Made by a program: the position numbers and the translations under genes
The notes under the pieces: generated by a model
The model's input: only the letters and a program-made list of their open reading frames with translations
Databases searched by the model: none
What the model was told of the DNA's origin: nothing
Shown here: positions 1 through 8,058 of the stretch, in pieces
Layout of the letters: every line of letters starts with the position of its first letter
Numbering within the stretch: the first letter of the stretch is position 1
Assembly (NCBI GenBank): GCA_963720235.1
Contig: OY970389.1
Coordinates: 496,001-560,000, forward strand
Origin: JACMLC01 sp963720235
GTDB taxonomy: Bacteria; Acidobacteriota; Blastocatellia; Pyrinomonadales; Pyrinomonadaceae
DNA length: 64,000 bases
Direction: 5' to 3'

Positions 1-948
1 CGGCACGCCCGCGCCAGTCACGACGCGTGTCGTGCAGATACTCCCCGGCCCGATGCCGACCTTGACGGCATCAACTCCCGCATCAATCAACTCGCGCGTC
101 GCTTCACTCGTGCCGACGTTTCCGGCGACGAGTTGTGTGTCAGGATAGGTGCGCTTGATTTCGCGCACGGCTTCTATGACGCGGGACGAATGGCCGTGCG
201 CCGTGTCAATCACAAGGCAATCCACACGCGCCTGAACGAGCGCGGCGGCACGCTCTTTAAAATCTCCTGTTGCGCCGATGCCTGCGGCAACGCGCAGCCG
301 GCCCAAATCATCTTTCGCGGCAGTTGGATATTTAATCGCCTTCTGAATGTCTTTGACTGTAATTAAGCCTTTGATGTGCTTGTCGCCGTCTATGACCAGG
401 AGCTTTTCGATGCGATGTTTTTGGAGGACGACTTTGGCTTCCTCTAGAGTCGTGCCGACAGGGACTGTGACGAGCGGTTGCGGCGTCATAACTTCCGAGA
501 CGGCTATGTCAAAGCGTGTCTCGAATCTCAAATCGCGGTTGGTGATGATACCTACGAGATGGCCGTCTTCATCTACGACCGGCACGCCGCTTATCTTGTA
601 GCGTTCCATCACATTGAGGGCTTCGCTCACGGGACGGTCTGGCCGAATCGTCACAGGGTCAACAATCATTCCAGATTCCGAACGCTTGACCTTATCAACT
701 TCTTCGGCTTGCCGTTCGATGGGAAGATTTTTGTGTATGACGCCGATGCCGCCCTGCTGCGCGATGGCGATGGCGAGCGCGGCTTCGGTCACAGTGTCCA
801 TCGCTGCGGAGCAGAGTGGAATCTGAAGTCGGATGCCGCGCGTGAACTGCGTGGAGGTATCCGTCTCGTTCGGCAACACGTCCGAGCGCGAAGGAACCAG
901 AAGCACATCATCAAACGTCAGACCTTCTTTAATATCATCTGTATTCAT
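1..948 (-). CDS. guaB: IMP dehydrogenase, 5' part (cut by left window edge)
   Basis: Oxidises IMP to XMP with NAD, the committed step of GMP synthesis in the cytoplasm. Reading leftward from an ATG at 948, 316 codons stay open to the window edge, so about a third of a usual ~490-residue protein is missing. The N-terminus begins MNTDDIKEGLTFDDVLLVPS, typical of the family. A pair of CBS domains follows (for example SGVPVVDEDGHLVGIITNRD), then the catalytic loop GPGSICTTR with its active-site Cys close to the edge. No stop or frameshift is visible. Long plus-strand reading frames over this stretch are antisense shadows. Confidence 0.95.
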   Translation of the reverse strand, partial: MNTDDIKEGLTFDDVLLVPSRSDVLPNETDTSTQFTRGIRLQIPLCSAAMDTVTEAALAIAIAQQGGIGVIHKNLPIERQAEEVDKVKRSESGMIVDPVTIRPDRPVSEALNVMERYKISGVPVVDEDGHLVGIITNRDLRFETRFDIAVSEVMTPQPLVTVPVGTTLEEAKVVLQKHRIEKLLVIDGDKHIKGLITVKDIQKAIKYPTAAKDDLGRLRVAAGIGATGDFKERAAALVQARVDCLVIDTAHGHSSRVIEAVREIKRTYPDTQLVAGNVGTSEATRELIDAGVDAVKVGIGPGSICTTRVVTGAGVP

Positions 949-977
949 ATTCCCTTGACTCCAAATTTAAAAAGCCG

Positions 978-1036
978 CAAGCCCCAAGACCCAAGTCTAG
1001 ATAAACTTTTGACTTGGATCTTGGGACTTGAGATTT
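978..1036. repeat. Inverted repeat of tandem CCAAGAC/GTCTTGG-like units
   Basis: Left arm of CCCAAGACCCAAGTC type and right arm of GACTTGGATCTTGGG type, between the start of guaB and the end of the rodZ-like gene (both leftward). It would fold as a hairpin. It belongs to the short-unit hairpins seen throughout the window. Confidence 0.6.
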
Positions 1037-1048
1037 GAAACTTCATTG

Positions 1049-1822
1049 CTACTGTAAAAACTTCTCGTAATCGCTTTTCGTGATAACCATCTCGACGGGC
1101 TGCGTGGTCGAGTCTGTGACAATCTTCGCGGGGCGTCCGTTAATAGTCAACTCAAATGACTTCGCTTTGCTCTTCGAGTATTTGATGCCCAAGCTCTCCG
1201 AAGGCTTAAACTCTCTGATGTCGCCCGTCTCTAAAATTTCTTCCTTCCAGACTTCATTATCCATGCGCGCCTTAATCCAGATTTTATCTAAGGCTTTAAG
1301 TTGAATGACAAAGCCTGCGGTCGCGGGCGCGGCGTTGTTGTTTGCGTTTGGAGCAGTGCTGGCGGCGGATTGTTGTGCCGGAGCAGTCGCGGGTTGCTGA
1401 TTGCCTGAGCCTGCGGCCTGTCGTCTTTGATACCAGTGCATCGCCGCATAAACGCCGAGCGAAAGGATTCCCAGAATCAGAATCGTCAACAACACCGTGA
1501 CGAAAGGCGAGCGCACGCCGTTGCCGTCCGTATAGACGCGCGATTGATAAGGCGTGGTCGTAACTTCGTCCGGCGAAGCTCCAAGCTCGCGCGCCGTACG
1601 CGCATAGGCATCGAGGGCTTCCTGTTCATCGTAGCCGATATATTTGGCGTAAGCTTTGATAAAGCTGCGATTGAAAATGCCGCCAGGAAGTCTTTTGAGG
1701 TCGCCGTTTTCGATGGCCTCCAGATAGCGCGTCGAGATGCGCGTCTGTTCGGAAATCTCGCGCAGGGAAATACCGCGCGCCTCGCGTGCGAGCCGCAGTT
1801 GTTCGCCAAAGGATGCTGCCAT
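1049..1822 (-). CDS. RodZ-like helix-turn-helix membrane protein (HTH_25 + DUF4115)
   Basis: About 257 residues. An N-terminal Cro/C1-type HTH (SFGEQLRLAREARGISLREI and the next ~45 residues) is followed by a linker and one hydrophobic segment (TVLLTILILGILSLGVYAAM). A Ser/Ala/Asn-rich stretch leads to a C-terminal beta domain of the DUF4115 type. This is the RodZ layout; RodZ links MreB to the membrane and helps keep rod shape. Three in-frame starts lie close together (TTG 1828, GTG 1825, ATG 1822) and I prefer the ATG. No mre or ispG gene is beside it to strengthen the role. Confidence 0.75.
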   Translation of the reverse strand: MAASFGEQLRLAREARGISLREISEQTRISTRYLEAIENGDLKRLPGGIFNRSFIKAYAKYIGYDEQEALDAYARTARELGASPDEVTTTPYQSRVYTDGNGVRSPFVTVLLTILILGILSLGVYAAMHWYQRRQAAGSGNQQPATAPAQQSAASTAPNANNNAAPATAGFVIQLKALDKIWIKARMDNEVWKEEILETGDIREFKPSESLGIKYSKSKAKSFELTINGRPAKIVTDSTTQPVEMVITKSDYEKFLQ

Positions 1823-1863
1823 CACCAATCCGTTTCCGCCCCTTCGGGAGAGTGTGGTGGGAG

Positions 1864-1984
1864 GAAATCAATTTTAGATTTTTGATTTGCGATTTTTGAT
1901 TTCAGCAGGCGCGGCCTTTATGCCTTGAGCCTTCAAGACACAGTAGCGTATCAATCTAAAATCTAAAATCAAAAATCTAAAATT
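1864..1984. repeat. Intergenic inverted repeat of AAAATC/GATTTT units
   Basis: Left arm is tandem TTTTGATTT/TTTAGATTT units and right arm is tandem AATCTAAAATC units, about 45 bp apart. It fills much of the 1823-2155 gap between the divergent rodZ-like gene and the BMC operon. A TTGACA at 2039-2044 could be a -35 box for the BMC operon, but I see no good -10 at the right distance. Confidence 0.7.
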
Positions 1985-2155
1985 CCGCAGTTGGGTCGCA
2001 CTATAACTGTCACGGGCAAAAGTTGTCAAACATTTGCTTTGACAAAAGTTTACGCTTCTCTTGATTCTTGCGGCGCACGGTGCTACGGTTGAGGCATTCG
2101 CAGAGCCGAAAATCGCTTTTAATATCTACAACAGGAAACTAGAGGAGGAGGGCAT

Positions 2156-2554
2156 ATGCCTCTCGAAGCACTCGGAATGGTTGAGACCAAAGGGTTCGTC
2201 GGGGCTGTCGAAGCCGCCGACGCGATGGTCAAGGCCGCCAACGTCCAACTTTTAGGAAAAGAGTATATCGGCGCGGGCTACGTCACAATCTTTGTGCGCG
2301 GCGATGTCGGCGCAGTCAAGGCCGCGACCGATGCCGGAGCAGCGGCTGCGCGCCGCGTCGGAGAACTCATCAGCGTCCACGTCATCCCGCGCCCGCATGG
2401 CGAAGTCGAGCGCGTGCTGCCGACCAACGGGCGCACCGGCTACAGCCCGGATGAGCGCACACTCGGCGCAGGCGAACGCGGACAACTGAGCGAAGGCGAT
2501 CAGGGCCGCTCGCTGCAAGGCGCGCGCGAGAACAACAAAGAGAGAGCGAAGTAA
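2156..2554 (+). CDS. BMC-H hexameric microcompartment shell protein 1
   Basis: Shell protein of the PduA/EutM/CcmK family; hexamers tile the facets of a bacterial microcompartment and their central pores pass metabolites. The single BMC domain runs from EALGMVETKGFVGAVEAADA to HVIPRPHGEVE (residues 3-84). The pore loop reads IGAGY where PduA-type proteins have IGSGL. A polar tail of about 45 residues after the BMC fold is longer than usual. A strong ribosome site (GAGGAGG, 2141-2147) precedes the ATG. First gene of the BMC locus. Confidence 0.95.
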   Translation: MPLEALGMVETKGFVGAVEAADAMVKAANVQLLGKEYIGAGYVTIFVRGDVGAVKAATDAGAAAARRVGELISVHVIPRPHGEVERVLPTNGRTGYSPDERTLGAGERGQLSEGDQGRSLQGARENNKERAK

Positions 2555-2630
2555 ACAGTTTTCAGTTTTTAGTTTTCAGTTTTCAGTTAAGTCAAGACGC
2601 TGAAAACTAAAAACTGAAAACTAAAAACTG
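2555..2630. repeat. Hairpin of tandem CAGTTTT/AAAACTG units
   Basis: Left arm 2555-2589 repeats CAGTTTTCAGTTTTTAG and right arm 2600-2630 is its complement, with a ~10 bp loop. It lies between the first shell gene and the aldehyde dehydrogenase. The same family recurs at 4505, 18991 and 36525. Confidence 0.8.
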
Positions 2631-2645
2631 CGCGGAGGTTTCGTC

Positions 2646-4502
2646 ATGTCGGTTGATAAAGACCTCGTGTCCGTGCAGCAGGCGCGCGACCTGGTTGAGG
2701 CGGCGCATCGCGCGCAGGTCGAGTTGGCGCATTTCGATCAAGGCAAGATAGACCGGATTTGCGAGGCGATGGCAAAGGCAGCTTTGCGCGAAGCTGCAAG
2801 GCTTGGCGCGATGGCCGTCGAAGAGACAGGCTTCGGCGTGCCAGCAGACAAGCAGGAAAAGAATCGTTTCGCCTCCGAAGATGTCTGGAACTTTTTCAAG
2901 GGCTTGCGCACCGTCGGCGTCATCAATGAAACGAAGGACATTGTTGAGATTGCCAGCCCGCGCGGAGTCGTCGCAGGCATCATTCCTTCGACCAATCCCA
3001 CTTCGACAGCCATCTTCAAATGCCTCATCGCCATCAAGTCGCGCAATGCCATAGTCCTCTCGCCGCATCCTTCAGCCGCGCGCTGCATCAACGAGACAGT
3101 CAAGGTCGTGCGCGATGCGGCTATCAAAGAAGGTTTGCCCGCAGATGCTATCGGCTGCATGGCGACGGCGACGATTGAAGGCACGGAAGCTTTGATGAAG
3201 CACAAGCAGACCGCAGTCATTCTTGCGACAGGCGGCATCGGTCTTGTGCGCGCAGCTTATTCATCCGGCAAGCCTGCGTTCGGTGTCGGGCCGGGCAATG
3301 TCCCTGTCTTTATCGAAAGGTCTGCGGACGCAGCCAAAGCTGTGCAGGACATACTGACCAGCACTTGCTTTGACAACGGCACAATCTGCGCTTCCGAGCA
3401 GGCAGTGGTTGTTGATACGCCGCTCGAAAAAACAGTCCGCGAACAGTTCAAAGCGCAGGGCGGTCATTTCCTGAGCGCGGCAGAAGCAGACCAGCTTGCG
3501 AAAGTTATCGCCACGCCGCAGCGTTCTTTGAATCCGGCCATCGTCGGCAAGTCCGCAGAAGTGATTGCAAAAATGGCTGGCATCAGTATTCCATCTGGCA
3601 CGCGCTGCCTGCTGGCGGATGTCGGCGGAGTCGGGAGAGATTACCCGCTCTCTATGGAAAAGCTTTCGCCCGTCTTAGCTTTCTATGTCGCAGACGGCAT
3701 CGAGCGCGGCGCGGCGCGTTGCTTTGAAGTTTTGAGCTACGGCGGCATGGGCCACACGGCTGGCATCCACACGCGCTCGCGTGATGCGGCCATAGCCTAC
3801 GGGCGAGAGATGCCAGCCTCGCGCATCTGCGTCAACACGCCGACGACGCATGGCGCAATCGGATTCTCGACAGGCTTGCCTCCGTCTATGACTTTGGGTT
3901 GTGGCTCGTGGGGAGGCAATGTGACTTCCGATAATGTCTCGCCACTCCATTTGATGGACATCAAGCGCGTGGCATTTGAAACGAGACCTGTTAAGAGTGC
4001 GCGCCCCGCAGTCTCTACAGAGCAGCCTGTGCAAATGGCCCAGACGACTTCTACTGACTCTCCGCGCATCAAGCGCGAAGAGATTGCAGCCATCGTTGAC
4101 CGTTTTCTCGCCAATCGAAAAGAGGAACAGCCAGCGCACGCGCATCTTTCGGCCACGCCGTCGCCCGCGCCGCGCCAGCCAGTGATTGATGTCGAAGCTG
4201 GCAGCATGTACGACGCTTCGCAGGCCGCGCCGCAGGCCGCAGCCGCGCCGACTGCCGAGAGCAAGAATGGCGGAAATGGCGGAAGTGCCGCCTCTTCTTC
4301 TTCGCCTGCACAGAGCGCACCGCAACAGTCGTCCGCGCCAGCCGCGACCAATGGCAATCGCAAAGCAGTTGATTTCGTCAGCGAAGACGACGTGCGCCGC
4401 GCCATTCAGAAAGGCGAGAAGATTTACGTCAACGCGCGCACCATCATTACTCCTTCCGCACGCGATATGGGAGACCCTGCGGAGGTGTTCGCAAAAGTAT
4501 AA
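2646..4502 (+). CDS. CoA-acylating aldehyde dehydrogenase, PduP/EutE type, with C-terminal encapsulation region
   Basis: Oxidises an aldehyde to acyl-CoA with NAD and CoA, the core step of aldehyde-type microcompartments. Residues 1-450 are the catalytic core, with the catalytic Cys at about 248 (GTICASEQ), the GPGNVP motif at 215-220 and the GGMGHTAG motif at 366-373. The protein has 618 residues against ~460 for PduP/EutE. The extra 165 residues comprise an amphipathic helix (IKREEIAAIVDRFLANRK, about 475-492), a low-complexity Ala/Ser/Gln linker, and a conserved-looking end module (575-618, around EDDVRRAIQKGEKIYV). The helix resembles BMC encapsulation peptides, so I infer a lumen location. 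The ATG has a GGAGG site 8 bases upstream. Confidence 0.93.
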   Translation: MSVDKDLVSVQQARDLVEAAHRAQVELAHFDQGKIDRICEAMAKAALREAARLGAMAVEETGFGVPADKQEKNRFASEDVWNFFKGLRTVGVINETKDIVEIASPRGVVAGIIPSTNPTSTAIFKCLIAIKSRNAIVLSPHPSAARCINETVKVVRDAAIKEGLPADAIGCMATATIEGTEALMKHKQTAVILATGGIGLVRAAYSSGKPAFGVGPGNVPVFIERSADAAKAVQDILTSTCFDNGTICASEQAVVVDTPLEKTVREQFKAQGGHFLSAAEADQLAKVIATPQRSLNPAIVGKSAEVIAKMAGISIPSGTRCLLADVGGVGRDYPLSMEKLSPVLAFYVADGIERGAARCFEVLSYGGMGHTAGIHTRSRDAAIAYGREMPASRICVNTPTTHGAIGFSTGLPPSMTLGCGSWGGNVTSDNVSPLHLMDIKRVAFETRPVKSARPAVSTEQPVQMAQTTSTDSPRIKREEIAAIVDRFLANRKEEQPAHAHLSATPSPAPRQPVIDVEAGSMYDASQAAPQAAAAPTAESKNGGNGGSAASSSSPAQSAPQQSSAPAATNGNRKAVDFVSEDDVRRAIQKGEKIYVNARTIITPSARDMGDPAEVFAKV

Positions 4503-4504
4503 GA

Positions 4505-4590
4505 ACAGTTTTCAGTTTTCAGTTTTTAGTTTTCAGCATACGCAGAATATTCTGGAAACTGAAAACTAAAAACTGAAAACTGAAAACTGA
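4505..4590. repeat. Hairpin of tandem CAGTTTT/AAAACTG units
   Basis: Same family as 2555-2630. It ends 3 bases before the start codon of the vertex-protein gene, so that gene has no Shine-Dalgarno of its own: the bases before its ATG are the repeat arm. Confidence 0.8.
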
Positions 4591-4593
4591 ACT

Positions 4594-4926
4594 ATGTTTC
4601 TCGGAAAAGTCGTCGGCACAGTCTGGTCCACAAAGAAGACGCCCGATCTGGAGGGCGTCCGTTTTTTGATTGTCCATCCTTACGATTTGGACAAAGAGCC
4701 GACCAAAAATATAGTCGTTGTCGCAGACCGTCTTGGCGCAGGCATCGGAGAGATTGTGATGTGCGCTTACGGCAAAGCTGCGCGCACGGCTATCGGCAAT
4801 CAGGAGATGGCAATCGAAGCTGCTGTCGTCGCCATCGTTGACCGCATGGATTTGCAGGATACAGTCTCGGATGAAGTGCGCGATGCCGCGCGGGAGTTAA
4901 GAGAACCTGATAACGGAAGACGCTGA
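4594..4926 (+). CDS. BMC-P pentameric vertex protein (EutN/CcmL family)
   Basis: Pentamers of this family cap the vertices of the microcompartment shell. The 110 residues match family length. The start MFLGKVVGTVWSTKK is typical, as are the FLIVHP strand and the LGAGIGEIVM motif near residue 50. No ribosome binding site is visible, and a terminator-like hairpin lies inside codons 15-25. Both would suit the low copy number a vertex protein needs. It sits between the aldehyde dehydrogenase and the ACT protein. Confidence 0.93.
   Translation: MFLGKVVGTVWSTKKTPDLEGVRFLIVHPYDLDKEPTKNIVVVADRLGAGIGEIVMCAYGKAARTAIGNQEMAIEAAVVAIVDRMDLQDTVSDEVRDAARELREPDNGRR
4638..4667 (+). terminator. Terminator-like hairpin inside the vertex-protein gene
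   Basis: GACGCCC (4638-4644), an 8-base loop and GGGCGTC (4653-4659) form a perfect 7-bp GC-rich stem, followed by CG and six T (4662-4667). This has the form of a rho-independent terminator but lies within the coding sequence, about 45 bases after its start. It could attenuate the distal genes or be chance. Confidence 0.45.
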
Positions 4927-4928
4927 TA

Positions 4929-5021
4929 ATTTGCGATTTTAGATTTTTGATTTGCGATTTGAAGAAAAAGCAATCTTGAAATTCTTTCAATCGCAAATCA
5001 AAAATCAAAAATCTAAAATCC
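4929..5021. repeat. Hairpin of AAAATC/GATTTT units
   Basis: Left arm of tandem GATTTTAGATTTTTGATTTGC and right arm its complement (GCAAATCAAAAATC type). Same family as 1864-1984 and 23343-23466. It ends about 6 bases before the ACT gene start. Confidence 0.75.
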
Positions 5022-5027
5022 TATAAG

Positions 5028-5504
5028 ATGGCTAACGAAGATTTGATTTATCGTATCGCGCGTGCGGTCTATGGACGGCTCGGCACGAGCGCGGATGAGC
5101 AGACTGTCGAGCAATTAGTGACAGACATCTATCGCGCGATTGAGCCTGTGGTAGAGACGAACGGGAGCGGCGCAGCTTCAGCCAAAGAGTCTGGCAGCAC
5201 GGAAAGTGTGTCCTCTGACAAGCAGGACGCGCAGAGTCGCCTGATTGTCTCTGTCTTTGGCGTTGATCATCCGGGCATCGTCGCGGGCGTCTCGCAGGTG
5301 CTGGCCGAAGCCGGGTGCAGCATTATTGACATCAATCAAACGGTTGTGCGCGGCAAGTTTGCGATGGTCATCATCGCGGATATGTCGCGCGCGCGCGAAT
5401 CCGCCTCCGAGCTCAAGGAGCGTTTTCGCAAAGCTGGCGAAAAACTCGGCGTACGCATCTACGCACAACGCGAAGACCTCTTCAACGCGATGCATCGAAT
5501 ATAA
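5028..5504 (+). CDS. ACT-domain protein (UPF0237-like) with N-terminal helical extension
   Basis: Residues about 70-150 form an ACT domain of the GcvR/UPF0237 type (LIVSVFGVDHPGIVAGVSQV start, then SIIDINQTVVRGKF). ACT domains bind small ligands such as amino acids. UPF0237 proteins are known to sit beside DUF711 genes, as here (two genes downstream). The unusual part is residues 1-45: an amphipathic helix (EDLIYRIARAVYGRL) plus a second helix, then a Ser/Gly linker. That pattern resembles a BMC encapsulation peptide. No clear ribosome site is seen. Function unknown. Confidence 0.8.
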   Translation: MANEDLIYRIARAVYGRLGTSADEQTVEQLVTDIYRAIEPVVETNGSGAASAKESGSTESVSSDKQDAQSRLIVSVFGVDHPGIVAGVSQVLAEAGCSIIDINQTVVRGKFAMVIIADMSRARESASELKERFRKAGEKLGVRIYAQREDLFNAMHRI

Positions 5505-5525
5505 AAAGCAGTCATCACTTTTATT

Positions 5526-6026
5526 ATGGCTGAACCGGAAATCTCTCATCGTTGTATGGCTTGCGGCGCGGCGATACGCACGCACGCACAGTTCTGCCCG
5601 CAATGCGGCAAGCCGCTCAAGAAAAGCTCTTCCGATGCGCTCCCTGCGGCTAAAGCTTCCGAAGTGCAGCCGTCCGGTAGAATTGACAGAGAACTAAAGA
5701 CCACGCCGCTCGCGCCCACTCCGACAATGTTAGAGTCTGCGTCGCAGGACGCTCCATCAAATGTAGAGTCGAAGACAGCGATTGAGACTGCGCAAGAAGT
5801 GTCGCCCGCAGCGAAGGATGAGAAGCATGCTAAAAAGAATCGTGTGAAGCAGGCCGCGCGCGGAGTGGTTCAGGAAAACGTGCGGCCTCGCGTCGAAAAG
5901 CTGCGCAAGGCTTCCAACGTCGTCATTGAAGAAGTGGCTATTGACCCTAGCCTGCGCTTTATCCTGATTGCCGTTCTCATCTTCATCATTTTCATCACAT
6001 TGCTCTTACTCAGCTTCATCAAATGA
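5526..6026 (+). CDS. Zinc-ribbon protein with C-terminal membrane anchor
   Basis: 166 residues. Residues 10-31 carry two CxxC knuckles (CMACGAAI and FCPQCGKPL), a zinc ribbon. A long charged/Ala/Ser-rich linker follows, then a hydrophobic stretch at the extreme C-terminus (about 143-164). It would be tail-anchored with the ribbon in the cytoplasm. It lies between the ACT and DUF711 genes in the BMC locus with only short gaps, so I infer co-transcription. Function unknown. Confidence 0.75.
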   Translation: MAEPEISHRCMACGAAIRTHAQFCPQCGKPLKKSSSDALPAAKASEVQPSGRIDRELKTTPLAPTPTMLESASQDAPSNVESKTAIETAQEVSPAAKDEKHAKKNRVKQAARGVVQENVRPRVEKLRKASNVVIEEVAIDPSLRFILIAVLIFIIFITLLLLSFIK

Positions 6027-6048
6027 AGTAGTCAGTAGCCACTTGCTT

Positions 6049-7413
6049 ATGGACTACACACAGGCCGAAATCCTCGAAACCCTGCGCATGACGGAGATGG
6101 AGCATCTGGACATACGCACGGTCACGCTCGGCCTCTCTTTGCGCGACTGCGCGACGGATTCTATGGAGCGCACGGCGGAGCGCGCGCGGCGGAAGATAGA
6201 ACAGGTGGCTGCGCGTCTGGTCCAGACGGTTGATGAGATTGGAGACGAAGTCGGCATACGCATCGCCAACAAAAGAATTTCCATCACGCCCGTTTCCATG
6301 ATTGCCGAAGGAGCGCGCGGCGGCGACTTCATTGTCTTAGCGCGTGCGATAGATGATGCGGCGCGCACAGTCGGCGTTGATTTCATAGGCGGCTATTCCG
6401 CTCTGGTCCACAAAGGTTGGACACAGGTCGAGAGTGAGTTTCTCGATTCCATTCCGGCTGCTCTGGCCGCGACGGAAAGATTGTGCTCATCCGTCAACGT
6501 GGCGACGACGCGCGCGGGCATCAACATGGATGCCGTCAGGCGCGTCGGCCAAATCATCAAGGATGCGGCAGAGCGCACGCGCGAGCGTGACGGTTTGGCC
6601 TGCGCCAAGTTTGTTTGCTTTGCCAACGCTGTCGAGGACAATCCGTTCATGGCGGGCGCGTTTCACGGCGTCGGAGAGCCGGAGGCTGTGATTAATGTCG
6701 GCGTCTCAGGGCCGGGCGTCGTCAATCATGCTGTGCAACACGCGCCGCGAGACATGCCTTTGCATGAGTTGGCAGAGTTGATAAAAAAGCTCTCCTTCAA
6801 ACTCTCGCGCGCAGGAGAATTGGTCGGACGCGAAGCCGCGCGTCGTCTTGGTTTGCCGTTCGGCATCATAGACCTTTCGCTTGCGCCGACACCCGCGCCC
6901 GGAGATTCTGTCGCAGACATTATCGAGGCTATGGGATTCGAGCGCGCCGGCGCGCCTGGCACAACCGCCGCACTCGCGCTGTTGACGGATGCTGTCAAAA
7001 AAGGAGGCGCGATGGCTTCTGCCTCTGTCGGCGGAATGAGCGGCGCGTTCATTCCAGTCTCTGAAGACGCAAGCATGATTGAGGCCGCGCGAGTCGGCGC
7101 ATTGACGCTTGAGAAACTGGAAGCCTGGACCAGCGTTTGCTCCGTAGGAATTGATATGGTCGCAGTTCCCGGCTCGACCTCCGCCGAAACCATCTCCGCC
7201 ATCATCGCGGATGAAATGGCTATCGGAGTGATGAACAACAAGACAACAGCCGTGCGCATCATCCCTGTGCCGGGCAGAGAAGTGGGCGAGATGGTAGAGT
7301 TCGGCGGCCTACTCGGCAGCGCGCCCATCATGCCCGTCAATACTTTCGCCTGCGCAGATTTTATACGTCGCGGCGGGCGCATTCCCGCTCCGATTCATTC
7401 ACTGCGCAACTGA
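6049..7413 (+). CDS. DUF711 / UPF0210 'PFL family' protein
   Basis: 454 residues from the ATG at 6049, which matches family length; an upstream in-frame ATG at 5968 lies inside the zinc-ribbon gene and is rejected. The start MDYTQAEILETLRMTEMEHL, the LDIRTVTLGLSLRDC segment and the GTSAxT-like mid region are typical of the DUF711 (COG2848) family. Databases call it 'PFL family' on fold grounds, and its reaction is unknown. No glycyl-radical motif is present near the C-terminus (ends FIRRGGRIPAPIHSLRN). Pairing with an ACT protein is a known gene neighbourhood; placement inside a BMC locus is the unusual feature. Confidence 0.88.
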   Translation: MDYTQAEILETLRMTEMEHLDIRTVTLGLSLRDCATDSMERTAERARRKIEQVAARLVQTVDEIGDEVGIRIANKRISITPVSMIAEGARGGDFIVLARAIDDAARTVGVDFIGGYSALVHKGWTQVESEFLDSIPAALAATERLCSSVNVATTRAGINMDAVRRVGQIIKDAAERTRERDGLACAKFVCFANAVEDNPFMAGAFHGVGEPEAVINVGVSGPGVVNHAVQHAPRDMPLHELAELIKKLSFKLSRAGELVGREAARRLGLPFGIIDLSLAPTPAPGDSVADIIEAMGFERAGAPGTTAALALLTDAVKKGGAMASASVGGMSGAFIPVSEDASMIEAARVGALTLEKLEAWTSVCSVGIDMVAVPGSTSAETISAIIADEMAIGVMNNKTTAVRIIPVPGREVGEMVEFGGLLGSAPIMPVNTFACADFIRRGGRIPAPIHSLRN

Positions 7414-7432
7414 TGAGAGGAACGATCATCAG

Positions 7433-7999
7433 ATGAGAAGAACTTTAATTTGCCTGTGCTTGTTGTCATGCGTCGCCTTATGCGCGGCGCAGGAAAAAAA
7501 AGCTGGAGCTGATAAAGCTTCTCCACCGAACTTTAGCGGCACATGGATGCGTGATAATGCTAAAAGCGCCTTTGGCAAATTCAAGCACAAGCCGTACGCT
7601 AAAGGCATCGTGACGATGATTGTGGAACACAATGAGCCCGAATGCCATGTCATCAAAAAAATCAAGCACGAGGATGGAAAGCAGCAGGAAGAAGATTTGC
7701 TTTTCTATACGGACAAGCGCGGCGAAACCAATCCTACGCTTTTCTGGCCGGGAGATCTGACGAGTAAAACCGTTTGGAAAGGTCTCAAGCTCGTCACAGA
7801 GGGTTCGGAAAAGAGAAAAGATGAAAACGGCGAATCGCTCTTTATCATGAAAGAAGAATGGACTCTTTCAGCGGACGGCAAGACGCTGACGGATATGATT
7901 TATCTACAGCGCAAAGGCGTCGAGAAAGGGCCGATTTTAGGTGAGATGGTGATGGACGAAAAGGATATTATCAAGCAAGTCTATCGCAGGGTCGAGTAA
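7433..7999 (+). CDS. Secreted protein of unknown function
   Basis: 188 residues with an N-terminal signal peptide (MRRTLICLCLLSCVALCAAQ). The mature start NFSGTWMRDNAKSAFGKF resembles the 'FSGTW' lipocalin-like secreted proteins common in Acidobacteria, and the remainder looks beta-rich. It interrupts the BMC locus between DUF711 and the second shell gene. A periplasmic protein has no obvious part in a microcompartment. Real gene likely, function not recognised. Confidence 0.7.
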   Translation: MRRTLICLCLLSCVALCAAQEKKAGADKASPPNFSGTWMRDNAKSAFGKFKHKPYAKGIVTMIVEHNEPECHVIKKIKHEDGKQQEEDLLFYTDKRGETNPTLFWPGDLTSKTVWKGLKLVTEGSEKRKDENGESLFIMKEEWTLSADGKTLTDMIYLQRKGVEKGPILGEMVMDEKDIIKQVYRRVE

Positions 8000-8058
8000 G
8001 CAATTCTCTTGTAGAGAGAAATTGAATTTAGTCTTCAAGTGAGGTGAAAAAGCATAAA

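Noticed and set aside
478..1038. Plus-strand frame across guaB
   Set aside because: guaB reads cleanly on the minus strand with CBS and catalytic motifs; the plus frame is a shadow.
6049..7413. DUF711 protein as a glycyl-radical BMC signature enzyme
   Set aside because: The 'PFL family' name invites it, but there is no C-terminal glycyl-radical motif and no activating radical-SAM enzyme nearby.
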